A stretch of 64,000 nt of DNA. It comes from Sinorhizobium sp. RAC02. GTDB taxonomy: Bacteria; Pseudomonadota; Alphaproteobacteria; Rhizobiales; Rhizobiaceae. Below are positions 24,668-33,304 of the stretch, piece after piece (positions within the stretch are counted from its first letter, which is position 1; each line of letters starts with the position of its first letter). Position numbers and translations under genes: made by a program. The notes beneath the pieces are model-generated. The model had not been told where the DNA came from. It did not search any database and worked only from the letters and a program-made list of their open reading frames with translations. Location: NCBI RefSeq assembly GCF_001713395.1, contig NZ_CP016452.1, positions 930,001 through 994,000 of the forward strand, in the 5' to 3' direction.

Positions 24668-25117
24668 ATGGAACAGGTCAAGTATTTCGAGGACTATGCG
24701 ATCGGCGAGGGTCGCACGACCTACGGCCGAACAATCACGGAAACGGATTTCGTGGTGCATGCCGGCCATACGGGCGACTTCTTCCCGCATCACATGGATG
24801 CGGAATTCATGAAGACGCAGCCCTTCGGCCAGCGCATCGCCCATGGCACCATGGTCTTTTCGATCGGCGTCGGGCTGACCGCCAGCGTCATCAATCCGGC
24901 CGCCTTCTCCTACGGCTACGATCGCATGCGCTTCATCAAACCCGTCTTCATCGGCGACACCATCCACACCCGCGTGACGATAACGGCCAAGGAAGACGAC
25001 CCCAAGCGCGCCGGTTCCGGCCGCATCGTCGAGCGCACGGAAGTCATCAATCAAAAGGGTGAGGTCGTACTTGCCGCCGATCACATCTATGTTGTCGAGC
25101 GTCGCCCGAGCACCTGA
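24668..25117 (+). CDS. MaoC-like hotdog-fold dehydratase, copy 2
   Basis: A 149-residue MaoC-domain protein with the full hydratase motif GDFFPHH (Asp and His in the canonical positions) and [13 protein letters not shown]. Start ATG 24668 follows ACAGGA; the frame is open further upstream inside the previous gene. [20 protein letters not shown] is shared nearly word for word with copy 1 at 16290. R-hydratases add or remove water at CoA esters; here the gene sits inside a sugar-acid operon, which is unusual and may mean a CoA-linked intermediate. Confidence 0.88.
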   Translation: MEQVKYFEDYAIGEGRTTYGRTITETDFVVHAGHTGDFFPHHMDAEFMKTQPFGQRIAHGTMVFSIGVGLTASVINPAAFSYGYDRMRFIKPVFIGDTIHTRVTITAKEDDPKRAGSGRIVERTEVINQKGEVVLAADHIYVVERRPST

Positions 25118-25137
25118 CATTCTATCGAGGAGTCCAC

Positions 25138-25872
25138 ATGTCCCAGTCACTTGAAAACAAGCGCGTCCTCATCACCGCCGCCGGGCAGGGGATCGGCCGG
25201 GCGAGCGCGCTCGCCTTTGCTGCCGCAGGCGCCACGGTGATCGCCACCGATATCAATGCCGACGCCCTGAAGAGCCTTGCCGGCGAGGCCAATATCGAAA
25301 CCTATGTTCTCGACGTCTTGAACGAAGAGGCAGTCAATCGTGTCGTTTCCGCCACCGGTCCGTTCGACGTGCTCTTCAATTGCGCCGGTTTCGTGCATGC
25401 GGGATCGATCCTCGACATGGCGGACAAGGACCTCGACTTTGCCTTCGATCTTAACGTGCGGGCCATGGTGCGCACCATCCGTGCGGTCCTGCCGGCGATG
25501 CTGGAACGAAAGGACGGCGCCATCATCAACATGGCCTCCGTCGCCTCCAGCATGAAGGGCGTGCCGAACCGCGCCGCCTATACCATTACCAAGGCCGCCG
25601 TCGTCGGCCTCACCAAGTCAGTCGCGGCCGACTATGTGGCGCAGGGCATCCGCTGCAACGCGATCTGCCCCGGCACCGTCGAAAGCCCCTCGCTGCAGGA
25701 TCGCCTGAAGGCGCAGGGCGACTACGAGACGGCGCGGGCCGCCTTCATCGCCCGCCAGCCGATCGGCCGCATCGGTACGCCGGAGGAGATCGCCGATCTC
25801 GCCGTCTATCTCGCCGGCGCCACCTACACGACCGGTCAGGCCTACGCCATCGACGGCGGCTGGACCATCTAA
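25138..25872 (+). CDS. SDR dehydrogenase, probable 2-keto-3-deoxy-L-fuconate 4-dehydrogenase
   Basis: A 244-residue short-chain dehydrogenase. It has the cofactor motif TAAGQGIGRASA, NCAGFVHAG, the catalytic Ser in NMASVASSM, and Tyr/Lys in AAYTITKAAVVGL; the C-terminus ends YTTGQAYAIDGGWTI. The overall pattern and its place before L-fuconate dehydratase match the enzyme that oxidises 2-keto-3-deoxy-L-fuconate in the non-phosphorylative L-fucose pathway. The start follows CGAGGAGTCCAC. Confidence 0.82.
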   Translation: MSQSLENKRVLITAAGQGIGRASALAFAAAGATVIATDINADALKSLAGEANIETYVLDVLNEEAVNRVVSATGPFDVLFNCAGFVHAGSILDMADKDLDFAFDLNVRAMVRTIRAVLPAMLERKDGAIINMASVASSMKGVPNRAAYTITKAAVVGLTKSVAADYVAQGIRCNAICPGTVESPSLQDRLKAQGDYETARAAFIARQPIGRIGTPEEIADLAVYLAGATYTTGQAYAIDGGWTI

Positions 25873-25933
25873 GACATCTCCGACCGTCGGCAGGACGCCG
25901 GCGGCCAACTCGACCACGCCAAGGGCCGCTTCC

Positions 25934-27211
25934 ATGACCAAGATCACCAGCCTTCGCTCGATCGACCTGCGCTTTCCCACCTCCCAGAGCCTCGACGGTT
26001 CGGATGCGATGAACCCGGATCCGGACTACTCCGCCGCCTATGTCGTGCTGGGCACCGAAAATGCCGGTCTGGAAGGGCACGGTCTGACCTTCACCATCGG
26101 CCGTGGCAACGAGATCTGCTGTGCCGCGATCGATGCAATGAAGCACCTGGTAATTGGCCTCGATCTTGACTGGGTGCGCGAAAACCCCGGCCGCTTCTGG
26201 CGACACGTCACGAGCGACAGCCAGCTCCGCTGGATCGGACCGGACAAGGGTGCCATGCATCTCGCAACCGGTGCGGTGGTCAACGCGGTGTGGGATCTCC
26301 TGGCCAAGGAGGCCGGCAAGCCGGTCTGGCGCCTCGTCGCCGAAATGAGCCCGGAGGAAATCCTTGATATCATCGATTTCCGCTACCTTACCGACGCCCT
26401 GACGCCGGACGAGGCGCTCGCGATCCTGAAAACGGCAGAAGTGGGCAAGGCGGAGCGCATTGCGAAGCTCGAGACGGAAGGTTATCCCTGCTACACGACC
26501 TCGGCCGGCTGGCTCGGCTATGGCGACGAGAAGCTGCGTCGGCTTTGCCAGGAAGCCGTCGACCAGGGCTTTACCCATATCAAGATGAAGGTCGGCCGCG
26601 ATCTTGAAGACGACAAACGGCGCCTGCGCATTGCCCGCGAGGTCATCGGCGATGATCGCTATATGATGATCGATGCCAACCAGGTCTGGGAGGTCGGGCA
26701 GGCGATCGATTGGGTGAACGAACTGAAGCCCTACAAGCCGTTCTTCATCGAGGAGCCGACGAGTCCGGACGACGTCGCCGGCCACAAGGCGATCCGCGAG
26801 GCGATCCATCCCGTCAAGGTCGCGACCGGCGAGATGTGCCAGAACCGTATCATGTTCAAGCAGTTCATCGCCGAGGGTGCGATCGACATCGTGCAGATCG
26901 ATTCCTGCCGTATGGGTGGCCTCAACGAGGTGCTCGCCGTGCTGCTGATGGCCGCGAAATTCGACCTGCCGGTCTGGCCGCATGCCGGCGGCGTCGGCCT
27001 GTGCGAATATGTGCAGCACCTGTCGATGATCGACTACATCGCGGTTTCAGGCACCAAGGAAGGCCGGGTGATCGAGTTCGTCGACCATCTGCACGAGCAT
27101 TTCATCGACCCCTGCCGCATCGAGAATGCCGCCTACATGCCGCCCTCGCTGCCGGGTTTTTCCATCGAGATGAAGCCGGAGTCGATCGCGGCCTACACGT
27201 TCGGCAAGTAG
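25934..27211 (+). CDS. fucD: L-fuconate dehydratase
   Basis: A 425-residue enolase-superfamily enzyme of the FucD type. Diagnostic features are the N-terminal SLDGSDAMNPDPDYSAAYVV, the Lys motif HIKMKVGRD near residue 218, DANQVWEV, FIEEPTSPDD, ATGEMCQNR, IDSCRMGG and the His in VWPHAGGVGLCEYVQHLS. It dehydrates L-fuconate to 2-keto-3-deoxy-L-fuconate. It is the last gene of the IclR-controlled operon and converges with the EamA gene 19 bases away. Fuconolactonase and the final hydrolase or aldolase are not in the window. Confidence 0.9.
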   Translation: MTKITSLRSIDLRFPTSQSLDGSDAMNPDPDYSAAYVVLGTENAGLEGHGLTFTIGRGNEICCAAIDAMKHLVIGLDLDWVRENPGRFWRHVTSDSQLRWIGPDKGAMHLATGAVVNAVWDLLAKEAGKPVWRLVAEMSPEEILDIIDFRYLTDALTPDEALAILKTAEVGKAERIAKLETEGYPCYTTSAGWLGYGDEKLRRLCQEAVDQGFTHIKMKVGRDLEDDKRRLRIAREVIGDDRYMMIDANQVWEVGQAIDWVNELKPYKPFFIEEPTSPDDVAGHKAIREAIHPVKVATGEMCQNRIMFKQFIAEGAIDIVQIDSCRMGGLNEVLAVLLMAAKFDLPVWPHAGGVGLCEYVQHLSMIDYIAVSGTKEGRVIEFVDHLHEHFIDPCRIENAAYMPPSLPGFSIEMKPESIAAYTFGK

Positions 27212-27230
27212 CGGCTTGCGCGTCGGCTTC

Positions 27231-28136
27231 TTATCCGCGGGCGCGGCGTTTCAGCTGCTGCTCGCGGAAGAAGATGAAGAGTCCGGAGGCAACGATGACG
27301 GCGGCGCCGATCAGCATGGCCGGACGCGGCGCATCGCCGAAGAACATCCAGCCGAACAGCACGGCCCAGATCAGCAGCGTATATTGCAGCGGTACGACGG
27401 TCGAGGCGTCCGCCAGCTTCAGCGAGCGGTTGACCAGCATATGCGCGCCCATCGCCACGATGCCGAGCAGGCTCAGCAGGCCGAAATCGACACTGCTGAC
27501 CGGCGCCCAGCCGGCGGGGTCGACAAGACACCAGACGCCCGCGAAGATCGCGGCACCCGCCACCTGCCAGAAGACCAGCGTCGTATCGGGTGCGGCGCGC
27601 AGCGATCGGCCAAGCACCATGGCAAGGCTGAAGGCGAGGCTGCCGGCGACGGCGATCAGGGCAGGCAGGGTGAAACTATCCTTCGATGGTTCCAGTGCGA
27701 TGACCACGCCGATGAAGCCGACGATGATGGCCGACCAGCGCCGCCAACCGACCTTTTCGCCGAGCAGCAGCGGCGACATGGCGGCGACGTAGATGGGGGC
27801 TGCAAGCCAGTAGGTCATGGCGTCGGCAAGCGGCATATAGGCGACGGCGAAGTAGAAGCCGGAGGCCTCGAAGGCGAAGAGGGCGGAGCGCAGCAGGTGC
27901 AGTTTCGGCCGGTCGACATCGATGAGGCGGCGCCAACCGACGCGCCAGAAGAACGGCGCGAGCACGACGATCGCGGCGATGCTGCGGATCAGCATGAGCT
28001 GGCCGACGGAGTAGGTCGCGACCAGCCATTTGCCGAGCACGTCGTTCAGCGAGAACATGACCATGCCGAGCAGCATCAGGATCACGCCGAGGCGGGCGGT
28101 GCCTGAAGCAGGGGAGGCGGCGGTCAAGTGTGTCAT
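27231..28136 (-). CDS. EamA/DMT-family transporter
   Basis: A 301-residue inner-membrane protein with about ten hydrophobic helices in two EamA repeats (LGVILMLLGMVMFSLNDVLGKW starts repeat one; LPALIAVAGSLAFSLAMVLG repeat two). It is a drug/metabolite exporter family member of unknown cargo. ATG 28136 is chosen over a longer frame to 28229 because the extra residues are not hydrophobic and run into the intergenic promoter region. It converges with fucD and is divergent from the IlvD-like gene. Confidence 0.87.
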   Translation of the reverse strand: MTHLTAASPASGTARLGVILMLLGMVMFSLNDVLGKWLVATYSVGQLMLIRSIAAIVVLAPFFWRVGWRRLIDVDRPKLHLLRSALFAFEASGFYFAVAYMPLADAMTYWLAAPIYVAAMSPLLLGEKVGWRRWSAIIVGFIGVVIALEPSKDSFTLPALIAVAGSLAFSLAMVLGRSLRAAPDTTLVFWQVAGAAIFAGVWCLVDPAGWAPVSSVDFGLLSLLGIVAMGAHMLVNRSLKLADASTVVPLQYTLLIWAVLFGWMFFGDAPRPAMLIGAAVIVASGLFIFFREQQLKRRARG

Positions 28137-28303
28137 GGCGGGAACTCGGGTCTCGGGATGCGAGGGCTGTGACACATTCCCTCCAGCCGATCCAGTCAGC
28201 AATTTTGATAGCTGCATAAAGCGGAACACTGCATCGCCGGCCGGTTGATCGCAAAGGGAAGCGGTGGAACAGTGCGAACGGATATTTTCACAAGGCGGAT
28301 TTC

Positions 28304-30088
28304 ATGACGGACGAAACGACAGGCAAACGCCGGCTGCGCTCGCAGGACTGGTTCGATAACCGCGATCACATCGATATGGCCGCGATCTATCTCGAGCGCT
28401 TCATGAACTACGGTATCACGCCGGAGGAGCTGCGCTCCGGCAAGCCGGTGATCGGCATCGCGCAAAGCGGCAGCGACCTGACACCCTGCAACCGCCATCA
28501 TGTCGATTTGGCAAAACGCGTGCGCGACGGCATCCGCGATGCGGGCGGCATCCCGATCGAGTTCCCGACGCATCCGATCTTCGAGAACTGCAAGCGGCCG
28601 ACGGCAGCGCTTGACCGCAACCTTGCCTATCTCGGCCTCGTCGAAATCCTGTACGGCTATCCGCTCGATGGCGTCGTGCTGACGACCGGCTGCGACAAGA
28701 CCACGCCCTCGGCGCTGATGGCGGCGTCCACGGTTGATATCCCGGCGATCGTGCTGTCCGGCGGGCCGATGCTCGACGGCTGGAACGAGGGTGATCTCGT
28801 CGGTTCCGGTACGGTGATCTGGCGCTCGCGCCGCAAGCTGGCGGCGGGCACGATCGATGATGAACAGTTCCTGCAGGCGGCGATGGATTCGGCGCCTTCC
28901 ATCGGCCATTGCAACACGATGGGCACAGCCTCGACGATGAACGCGCTCGCCGAAGCACTCGGCATGTCGCTGACCGGCTGCGCGGCCATTCCCGCCGCCT
29001 ATCGCGAACGCGGTCAGATGGCGTATCGTACCGGCCGCCGCGCGGTGGAACTTGTGCTGGAGGACATCCGTCCCTCGCACATCCTGAGCCGTGAGGCCTT
29101 CCTCAATGCTATCCGCGTGAATTCCGCGATCGGCGGCTCGACCAATGCCCAGCCGCACCTGATGGCCATGGCAAAACATGCCGGTGTGGACCTGAAGCCC
29201 GAGGACTGGCAGGTGCATGGCTACGACATTCCGCTGCTTGCCGACGTGCAGCCGGCCGGACGATTCCTTGGCGAGCGCTTCCACCGCGCCGGTGGCGTGC
29301 CGGCGATCATGCGCGAACTGCTCGATGCGGGAAAGCTGGACGGAGGCTGTCCCACCGTGACGGGGCAGATCGTGTTGGAAAACCTCGAAGGCCGCGCGGC
29401 GACCGACCGCGAGGTCATCCGGCCCTATGGTGAACCGCTGAAAGAACGAGCGGGGTTCCTCGTGCTGAAAGGCAATCTGTTCGATTTCGCGATCATGAAA
29501 ACTTCGGTGATTTCGCCGGAGTTTCGCGAGCGCTATCTCAGCGAGCCGGGCCGCGAAGGCATTTTCGAGGGTAAGGCGGTCGTCTTCGATGGCTCGGAGG
29601 ACTATCACAAGCGCATCAACGATCCGGCGCTCGACATTGACGAGCGCACCATCCTCGTCATTCGGGGTGCCGGGCCACTCGGCTGGCCGGGTTCGGCGGA
29701 GGTCGTCAATATGCAGCCGCCGGATCATCTGCTGAAGCGCGGCATCACCAGCCTGCCGACGATCGGTGACGGGCGCCAGTCCGGCACGGCGGACAGCCCG
29801 TCTATCCTCAATGCATCGCCGGAAAGTGCGGCCGGCGGCGGCCTCGCCTGGCTACGGACCGGCGACACGATTCGCATCGACCTCGAGAAAGGTCGCTGCG
29901 ACATGTTGGTGGACGCGGCCGAGATCGAGAGGCGAAAGGAAGACGGCATTCCACCGGTGCCGGCTGATGCGACGCCCTGGCAACGGCTCTACCGCCAGAC
30001 CGTGACCCAGCTTGCCGATGGCGCGGTCATCGAAGGCGCCGCCGATTTCCGCAAGATCGCGGAGACGCCGCCAAGGCATAATCACTGA
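28304..30088 (+). CDS. IlvD/Edd-family sugar-acid dehydratase
   Basis: A 594-residue Fe-S dehydratase. Cluster-binding cysteines lie in SDLTPCNRHH, TTGCDKTTPSALMA and GHCNTMGTASTMNALAEALG, with GGSTNAQPHLMAMAKHAG downstream. The length and these motifs fit the L-arabonate/D-xylonate/D-galactonate dehydratase branch rather than IlvD itself. It is transcribed on its own, divergent from EamA, and adds a third sugar-acid dehydratase to the region. The natural acid cannot be fixed from the sequence. Confidence 0.88.
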   Translation: MTDETTGKRRLRSQDWFDNRDHIDMAAIYLERFMNYGITPEELRSGKPVIGIAQSGSDLTPCNRHHVDLAKRVRDGIRDAGGIPIEFPTHPIFENCKRPTAALDRNLAYLGLVEILYGYPLDGVVLTTGCDKTTPSALMAASTVDIPAIVLSGGPMLDGWNEGDLVGSGTVIWRSRRKLAAGTIDDEQFLQAAMDSAPSIGHCNTMGTASTMNALAEALGMSLTGCAAIPAAYRERGQMAYRTGRRAVELVLEDIRPSHILSREAFLNAIRVNSAIGGSTNAQPHLMAMAKHAGVDLKPEDWQVHGYDIPLLADVQPAGRFLGERFHRAGGVPAIMRELLDAGKLDGGCPTVTGQIVLENLEGRAATDREVIRPYGEPLKERAGFLVLKGNLFDFAIMKTSVISPEFRERYLSEPGREGIFEGKAVVFDGSEDYHKRINDPALDIDERTILVIRGAGPLGWPGSAEVVNMQPPDHLLKRGITSLPTIGDGRQSGTADSPSILNASPESAAGGGLAWLRTGDTIRIDLEKGRCDMLVDAAEIERRKEDGIPPVPADATPWQRLYRQTVTQLADGAVIEGAADFRKIAETPPRHNH

Positions 30089-30234
30089 AGGCTGCGCGTT
30101 CGCGAGGGGAGGCCATGGCGGTGAATGACGGGTCGCTGAAGCTCGGGTAAGAGCGACGTCTCTCGGAGACAGGCGATGGTGATCACCAACAAATGCCTTG
30201 AACGAAAGGCCGGGCCGGTCTTTCTCGTCGGCTG

Positions 30235-30264
30235 GGCGCGCCGGGCCAAGTTGCCCGGCGTGCC
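30235..30264. terminator. Bidirectional hairpin between the dehydratase and marC
   Basis: GGCGCGCCGGGC (30235-30246) and GCCCGGCGTGCC (30253-30264) form a 12-bp stem with one G-U pair around the loop CAAGTT. It lies between convergent genes and can terminate both. Confidence 0.6.
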
Positions 30265-30284
30265 ACAAGCAGATCACGCAACCC

Positions 30285-30932
30285 TCAGTGAACCGCGACC
30301 GGGGAAATGATCCCGAGTTTACCCAGCCCGGTTACGAACAATTGTACGGCGACGGCGGTGAGCAGGATCCCGAAGACGATTTCGGAGACGACCAGGCTGG
30401 CAGGCTTCATGCGCTTTGCCAGCACATCGATGTTGGTGAAGATGAGATAGTCGAACGCGGCAACCAGCAGGATCAATCCGATGACCATGGCGACGCTGGC
30501 AATTGATGAGACTTCCGCCGAGACGAGAATGATAACCGTGATGCCGACAGGGTTGAGCAAATAGGGCACGGCGAGCGGAAAGATGGCGATCTTTGCCGGA
30601 TCGACCGGCAGTCCGATTTCGTCATGCGGCTTTTCGATCGGCCCGGCCGCCATCTTGATCGCGAGAAGTGCCAGGATGATGCCGCCAGCCACGGCGACGG
30701 CACCACCCGTAATGTGGAGAAGCCGCATCAACAGAGCGCCGGTGGCAAAAAGCAGCAGAGCCGTAATCAGCGCGGCTATGACCATCTGGCGACCGATGCG
30801 CGCCTTGGTTTCGGCATCGAACGCATGGGTCTTTTCGAGAAACGGCACCAGGGCGATTTTCGGCCCCATACCGATGAGAAGCAGGAGGAGCAGGTTTCCG
30901 ACGAGTGCGGCATCGATGACTGTGAAATCCAT
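30285..30932 (-). CDS. marC: MarC-family (NAAT) integral membrane protein
   Basis: A 215-residue protein with about six transmembrane helices. Family features are the N-terminal GNLLLLLLIGMGPKIALVPF, the central HITGGAVAVAGGIILALLAIKM and PVDPAKIAIFPLAVPYLLNPVG. Function in most bacteria is unresolved despite the old multiple-antibiotic-resistance label; some homologues export amino acids. The start follows AAGAGGAACC. It is a single gene ending at the shared terminator hairpin. Confidence 0.88.
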   Translation of the reverse strand: MDFTVIDAALVGNLLLLLLIGMGPKIALVPFLEKTHAFDAETKARIGRQMVIAALITALLLFATGALLMRLLHITGGAVAVAGGIILALLAIKMAAGPIEKPHDEIGLPVDPAKIAIFPLAVPYLLNPVGITVIILVSAEVSSIASVAMVIGLILLVAAFDYLIFTNIDVLAKRMKPASLVVSEIVFGILLTAVAVQLFVTGLGKLGIISPVAVH

Positions 30933-31096
30933 GGAACGGTTCCTCTTGGCTTTGTGACGCTTGGCAGCCCCTAGCGGGGAGAGCGGGTGATGACGGGCGC
31001 GCGGACCCGTGGGGCGAACAAGGACGATGCGCTTTCCGGGGCCTTCATGTCTTCCAACGTCCTCGTCTGTTTGGTTTCACCGGAAGGGCGGCGTTC

Positions 31097-33256
31097 TCAC
31101 GTCGGGGCGGGCATCAGCGCCGCTTTCTGCGTTGCCAGCGTCTTCTGCGCCGCGGCGACACTGTCCTCGTCCTTGCCCCCCGAAACCTGCACGGTCGGTA
31201 CGGCGATCTTGATGCCGTTCTTGTTGAAGGCTTCCCGAATCATGGCATAGGCCCGGCGGCGGATGGCCGACTGCAAGGACGTGGGTTTCATGGTCATCCC
31301 GAAGCTGAGCTTGATGCCGTAGTCGTTGATCTCCTCGACACCCTTCATCTTCAGGTTCTCGATGATCAGCGGGTTGAATTCGGGATCCTCGCGCAGGGCC
31401 TTGCCAACGGCTTTCGTGATGCTCTTGACTTGCGGCACGTCGGAATCGTGGGCGACGGACAGGAAGAACTTAACGACCGACCAGTCGCGGCTCATGTTCT
31501 GCACCGCACCCAGTTCGCTGAACGGGACGATGTAGATCGGGCCGCGATGATGCCTGAGTTTGACGGAGCGCAGGCTGAAAGCCTCGACGGTACCCTTGTA
31601 ACTGCCGCTCTGGATGTACTCGCCGACCCGGAAGGCATCATCGAGTAGGTAGAACATGCCGCTGATGATGTCCTTGACCACCGTCTGCGCGCCAAAGCCG
31701 ATGGCAACGCCGACCACGCCGGCTCCAGCGATCAGCGGGCCGATCTCGATGCCGAGCGAGGACAAGGCCATCATGACGGCGACGGCTGCAAACAGGATCA
31801 TCAGGAGATTGCGCAGGATGGGCAGCAGCGTCCGTATCCGGGAGCGCCGGCGCTCCTGCTCGCTGCCGATCTCGAACGCCTCCTGACTGTCGCCGATCTT
31901 GTGGTCGATGAGCACCTTGACGATGTTCCAGGCGAGATCGACGACGAGGAGAATGATACCCGCGCTCAACAGGCCCCTGCCAAGGCGCAGCGCAGGCGAA
32001 TCCTGCATCGTCATTTCGGTGAGGCGGACGCCCAGCACATTGGCGAGAAAAACGATCGCTCCGACGATCAGCGCCGCCCTTATGCCGCGCTCGATGATCA
32101 CCGAGAGGACGGTGCCCTTCTCCTGGCTGTCCTCCGCCCCTGGGGCACGCAGGATATTGCTGACGGACGCCCTTGTGAGGGCGATGGCGGCCGGTAGTGC
32201 TGCGCAGACGACGGCGATCCAGAACAGCTTTATCGCGCCGATGACCCACAGCAGCCAGACACCAACCAGATAGGCCGTCCAGAGGACCTTTCGAAGCCGC
32301 AGACCGGCGCGGCCGGCGGGCGCTTCACGCGGCGCGCGCCAGACAGCTTCGATGCCGATTGCGAAGAGTACGAGGCCGAGGGAATAGGCGACGAGTTGGC
32401 GGGTGGCATCGGAAAAACCGAGCGTGCTAAGCAGGCGGATCGTCACCGAGCCGAAGGCGTACCACCCGATGGCGTAGCCCAGACGCTTTGCCCAGAACTG
32501 GGCCGTTTCATTGGAAACCGGCACGAGGCGAAACTGGTTCTCGTTTTCCCGGACCGGCGCCAGAACGACGTCGAGCAGTGCCGTTGCGAGGCGGAAGACG
32601 ACGATCGCGAACAGGTATGCCACAACCACTTCACGGATGAGCGTCGGCCACTCGAACAGGAGAAAGAACCCGATACTGCCAAGCCCGAACGACAGCACGT
32701 AGCAGGCCGCCCACAGCAAGCGGGCGGCGATGGCGATCAGCTTCTCCCGCACCGTTGCAAAGGATGCAGTCGCCATGCGGGCTCGCCAGCCGGCGCTGGC
32801 CCGACGGAACAGCCATTGGGCGCCGAGCCCGGCTGCAACGAACGCCGCGACAAGGAAAACCGGGCGTGTTCCGCCATTCGTCCGGATGTCGCGCTCGAGC
32901 AGCGCGCCCGCGCGGAAAGTCTCCGAAGGGAGGGAATGCGCGGCGGCGAGAAGGTCAGCGACATGGCTGCGAAATTTCGTCGTAACGTCGGCAAAGGAAA
33001 CCCTGTCGCCCAACGCTGGTTGCGCCGGTTCCGTTTCCGTCTTGGCTGGCGTGGCGCTTTTCTGTTGCTCTAAAAGCCACGCCTGTACGTCCGGATTTGC
33101 AAGCAGGCCGATGAAATGCTGAACGCTCTCGGGCTGCGCCTTCGCTTCGGTGTTGTCCTGCGCTGCGGTTGCGGAAACGCCAAGGAGAATGACGACCGAC
33201 AGCGCGACCGCGGTGAACATCATGCCGACGGAGACCATTTTCGAAAATGCTGCCAT
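31097..33256 (-). CDS. Large MscS-family mechanosensitive channel
   Basis: A 719-residue channel of the MscK/YbdG-like large class. A signal peptide (VALSVVILLGVSATAAQ) and a periplasmic N-terminal region of about 130 residues precede about ten transmembrane helices. The pore and beta domain are GPLIAGAGVVGVAIGFGAQTVV followed by DIISGMFYLLDDAFRVGEYI and GTVEAFSLRSVKLRHHRGPI, the MscS signature. It releases solutes on hypo-osmotic shock. A GTG directly precedes the ATG at 33256. The gene is followed by no other on this strand; the upstream neighbour is the DUF900 lipoprotein gene, 48 bases away. Confidence 0.9.
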   Translation of the reverse strand: MAAFSKMVSVGMMFTAVALSVVILLGVSATAAQDNTEAKAQPESVQHFIGLLANPDVQAWLLEQQKSATPAKTETEPAQPALGDRVSFADVTTKFRSHVADLLAAAHSLPSETFRAGALLERDIRTNGGTRPVFLVAAFVAAGLGAQWLFRRASAGWRARMATASFATVREKLIAIAARLLWAACYVLSFGLGSIGFFLLFEWPTLIREVVVAYLFAIVVFRLATALLDVVLAPVRENENQFRLVPVSNETAQFWAKRLGYAIGWYAFGSVTIRLLSTLGFSDATRQLVAYSLGLVLFAIGIEAVWRAPREAPAGRAGLRLRKVLWTAYLVGVWLLWVIGAIKLFWIAVVCAALPAAIALTRASVSNILRAPGAEDSQEKGTVLSVIIERGIRAALIVGAIVFLANVLGVRLTEMTMQDSPALRLGRGLLSAGIILLVVDLAWNIVKVLIDHKIGDSQEAFEIGSEQERRRSRIRTLLPILRNLLMILFAAVAVMMALSSLGIEIGPLIAGAGVVGVAIGFGAQTVVKDIISGMFYLLDDAFRVGEYIQSGSYKGTVEAFSLRSVKLRHHRGPIYIVPFSELGAVQNMSRDWSVVKFFLSVAHDSDVPQVKSITKAVGKALREDPEFNPLIIENLKMKGVEEINDYGIKLSFGMTMKPTSLQSAIRRRAYAMIREAFNKNGIKIAVPTVQVSGGKDEDSVAAAQKTLATQKAALMPAPT

Positions 33257-33304
33257 CACTTGCCCTTGCTCGAATGACGTCGCTCGAAATCCCGCTGCTT
33301 CCGT

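Noticed and set aside
13829..27211. CRISPR, prophage, toxin-antitoxin or anti-phage system in this or any other part of the window
   Set aside because: No spaced direct repeats, phage structural genes, nuclease/helicase defence proteins or small toxin pairs were recognised on either strand.
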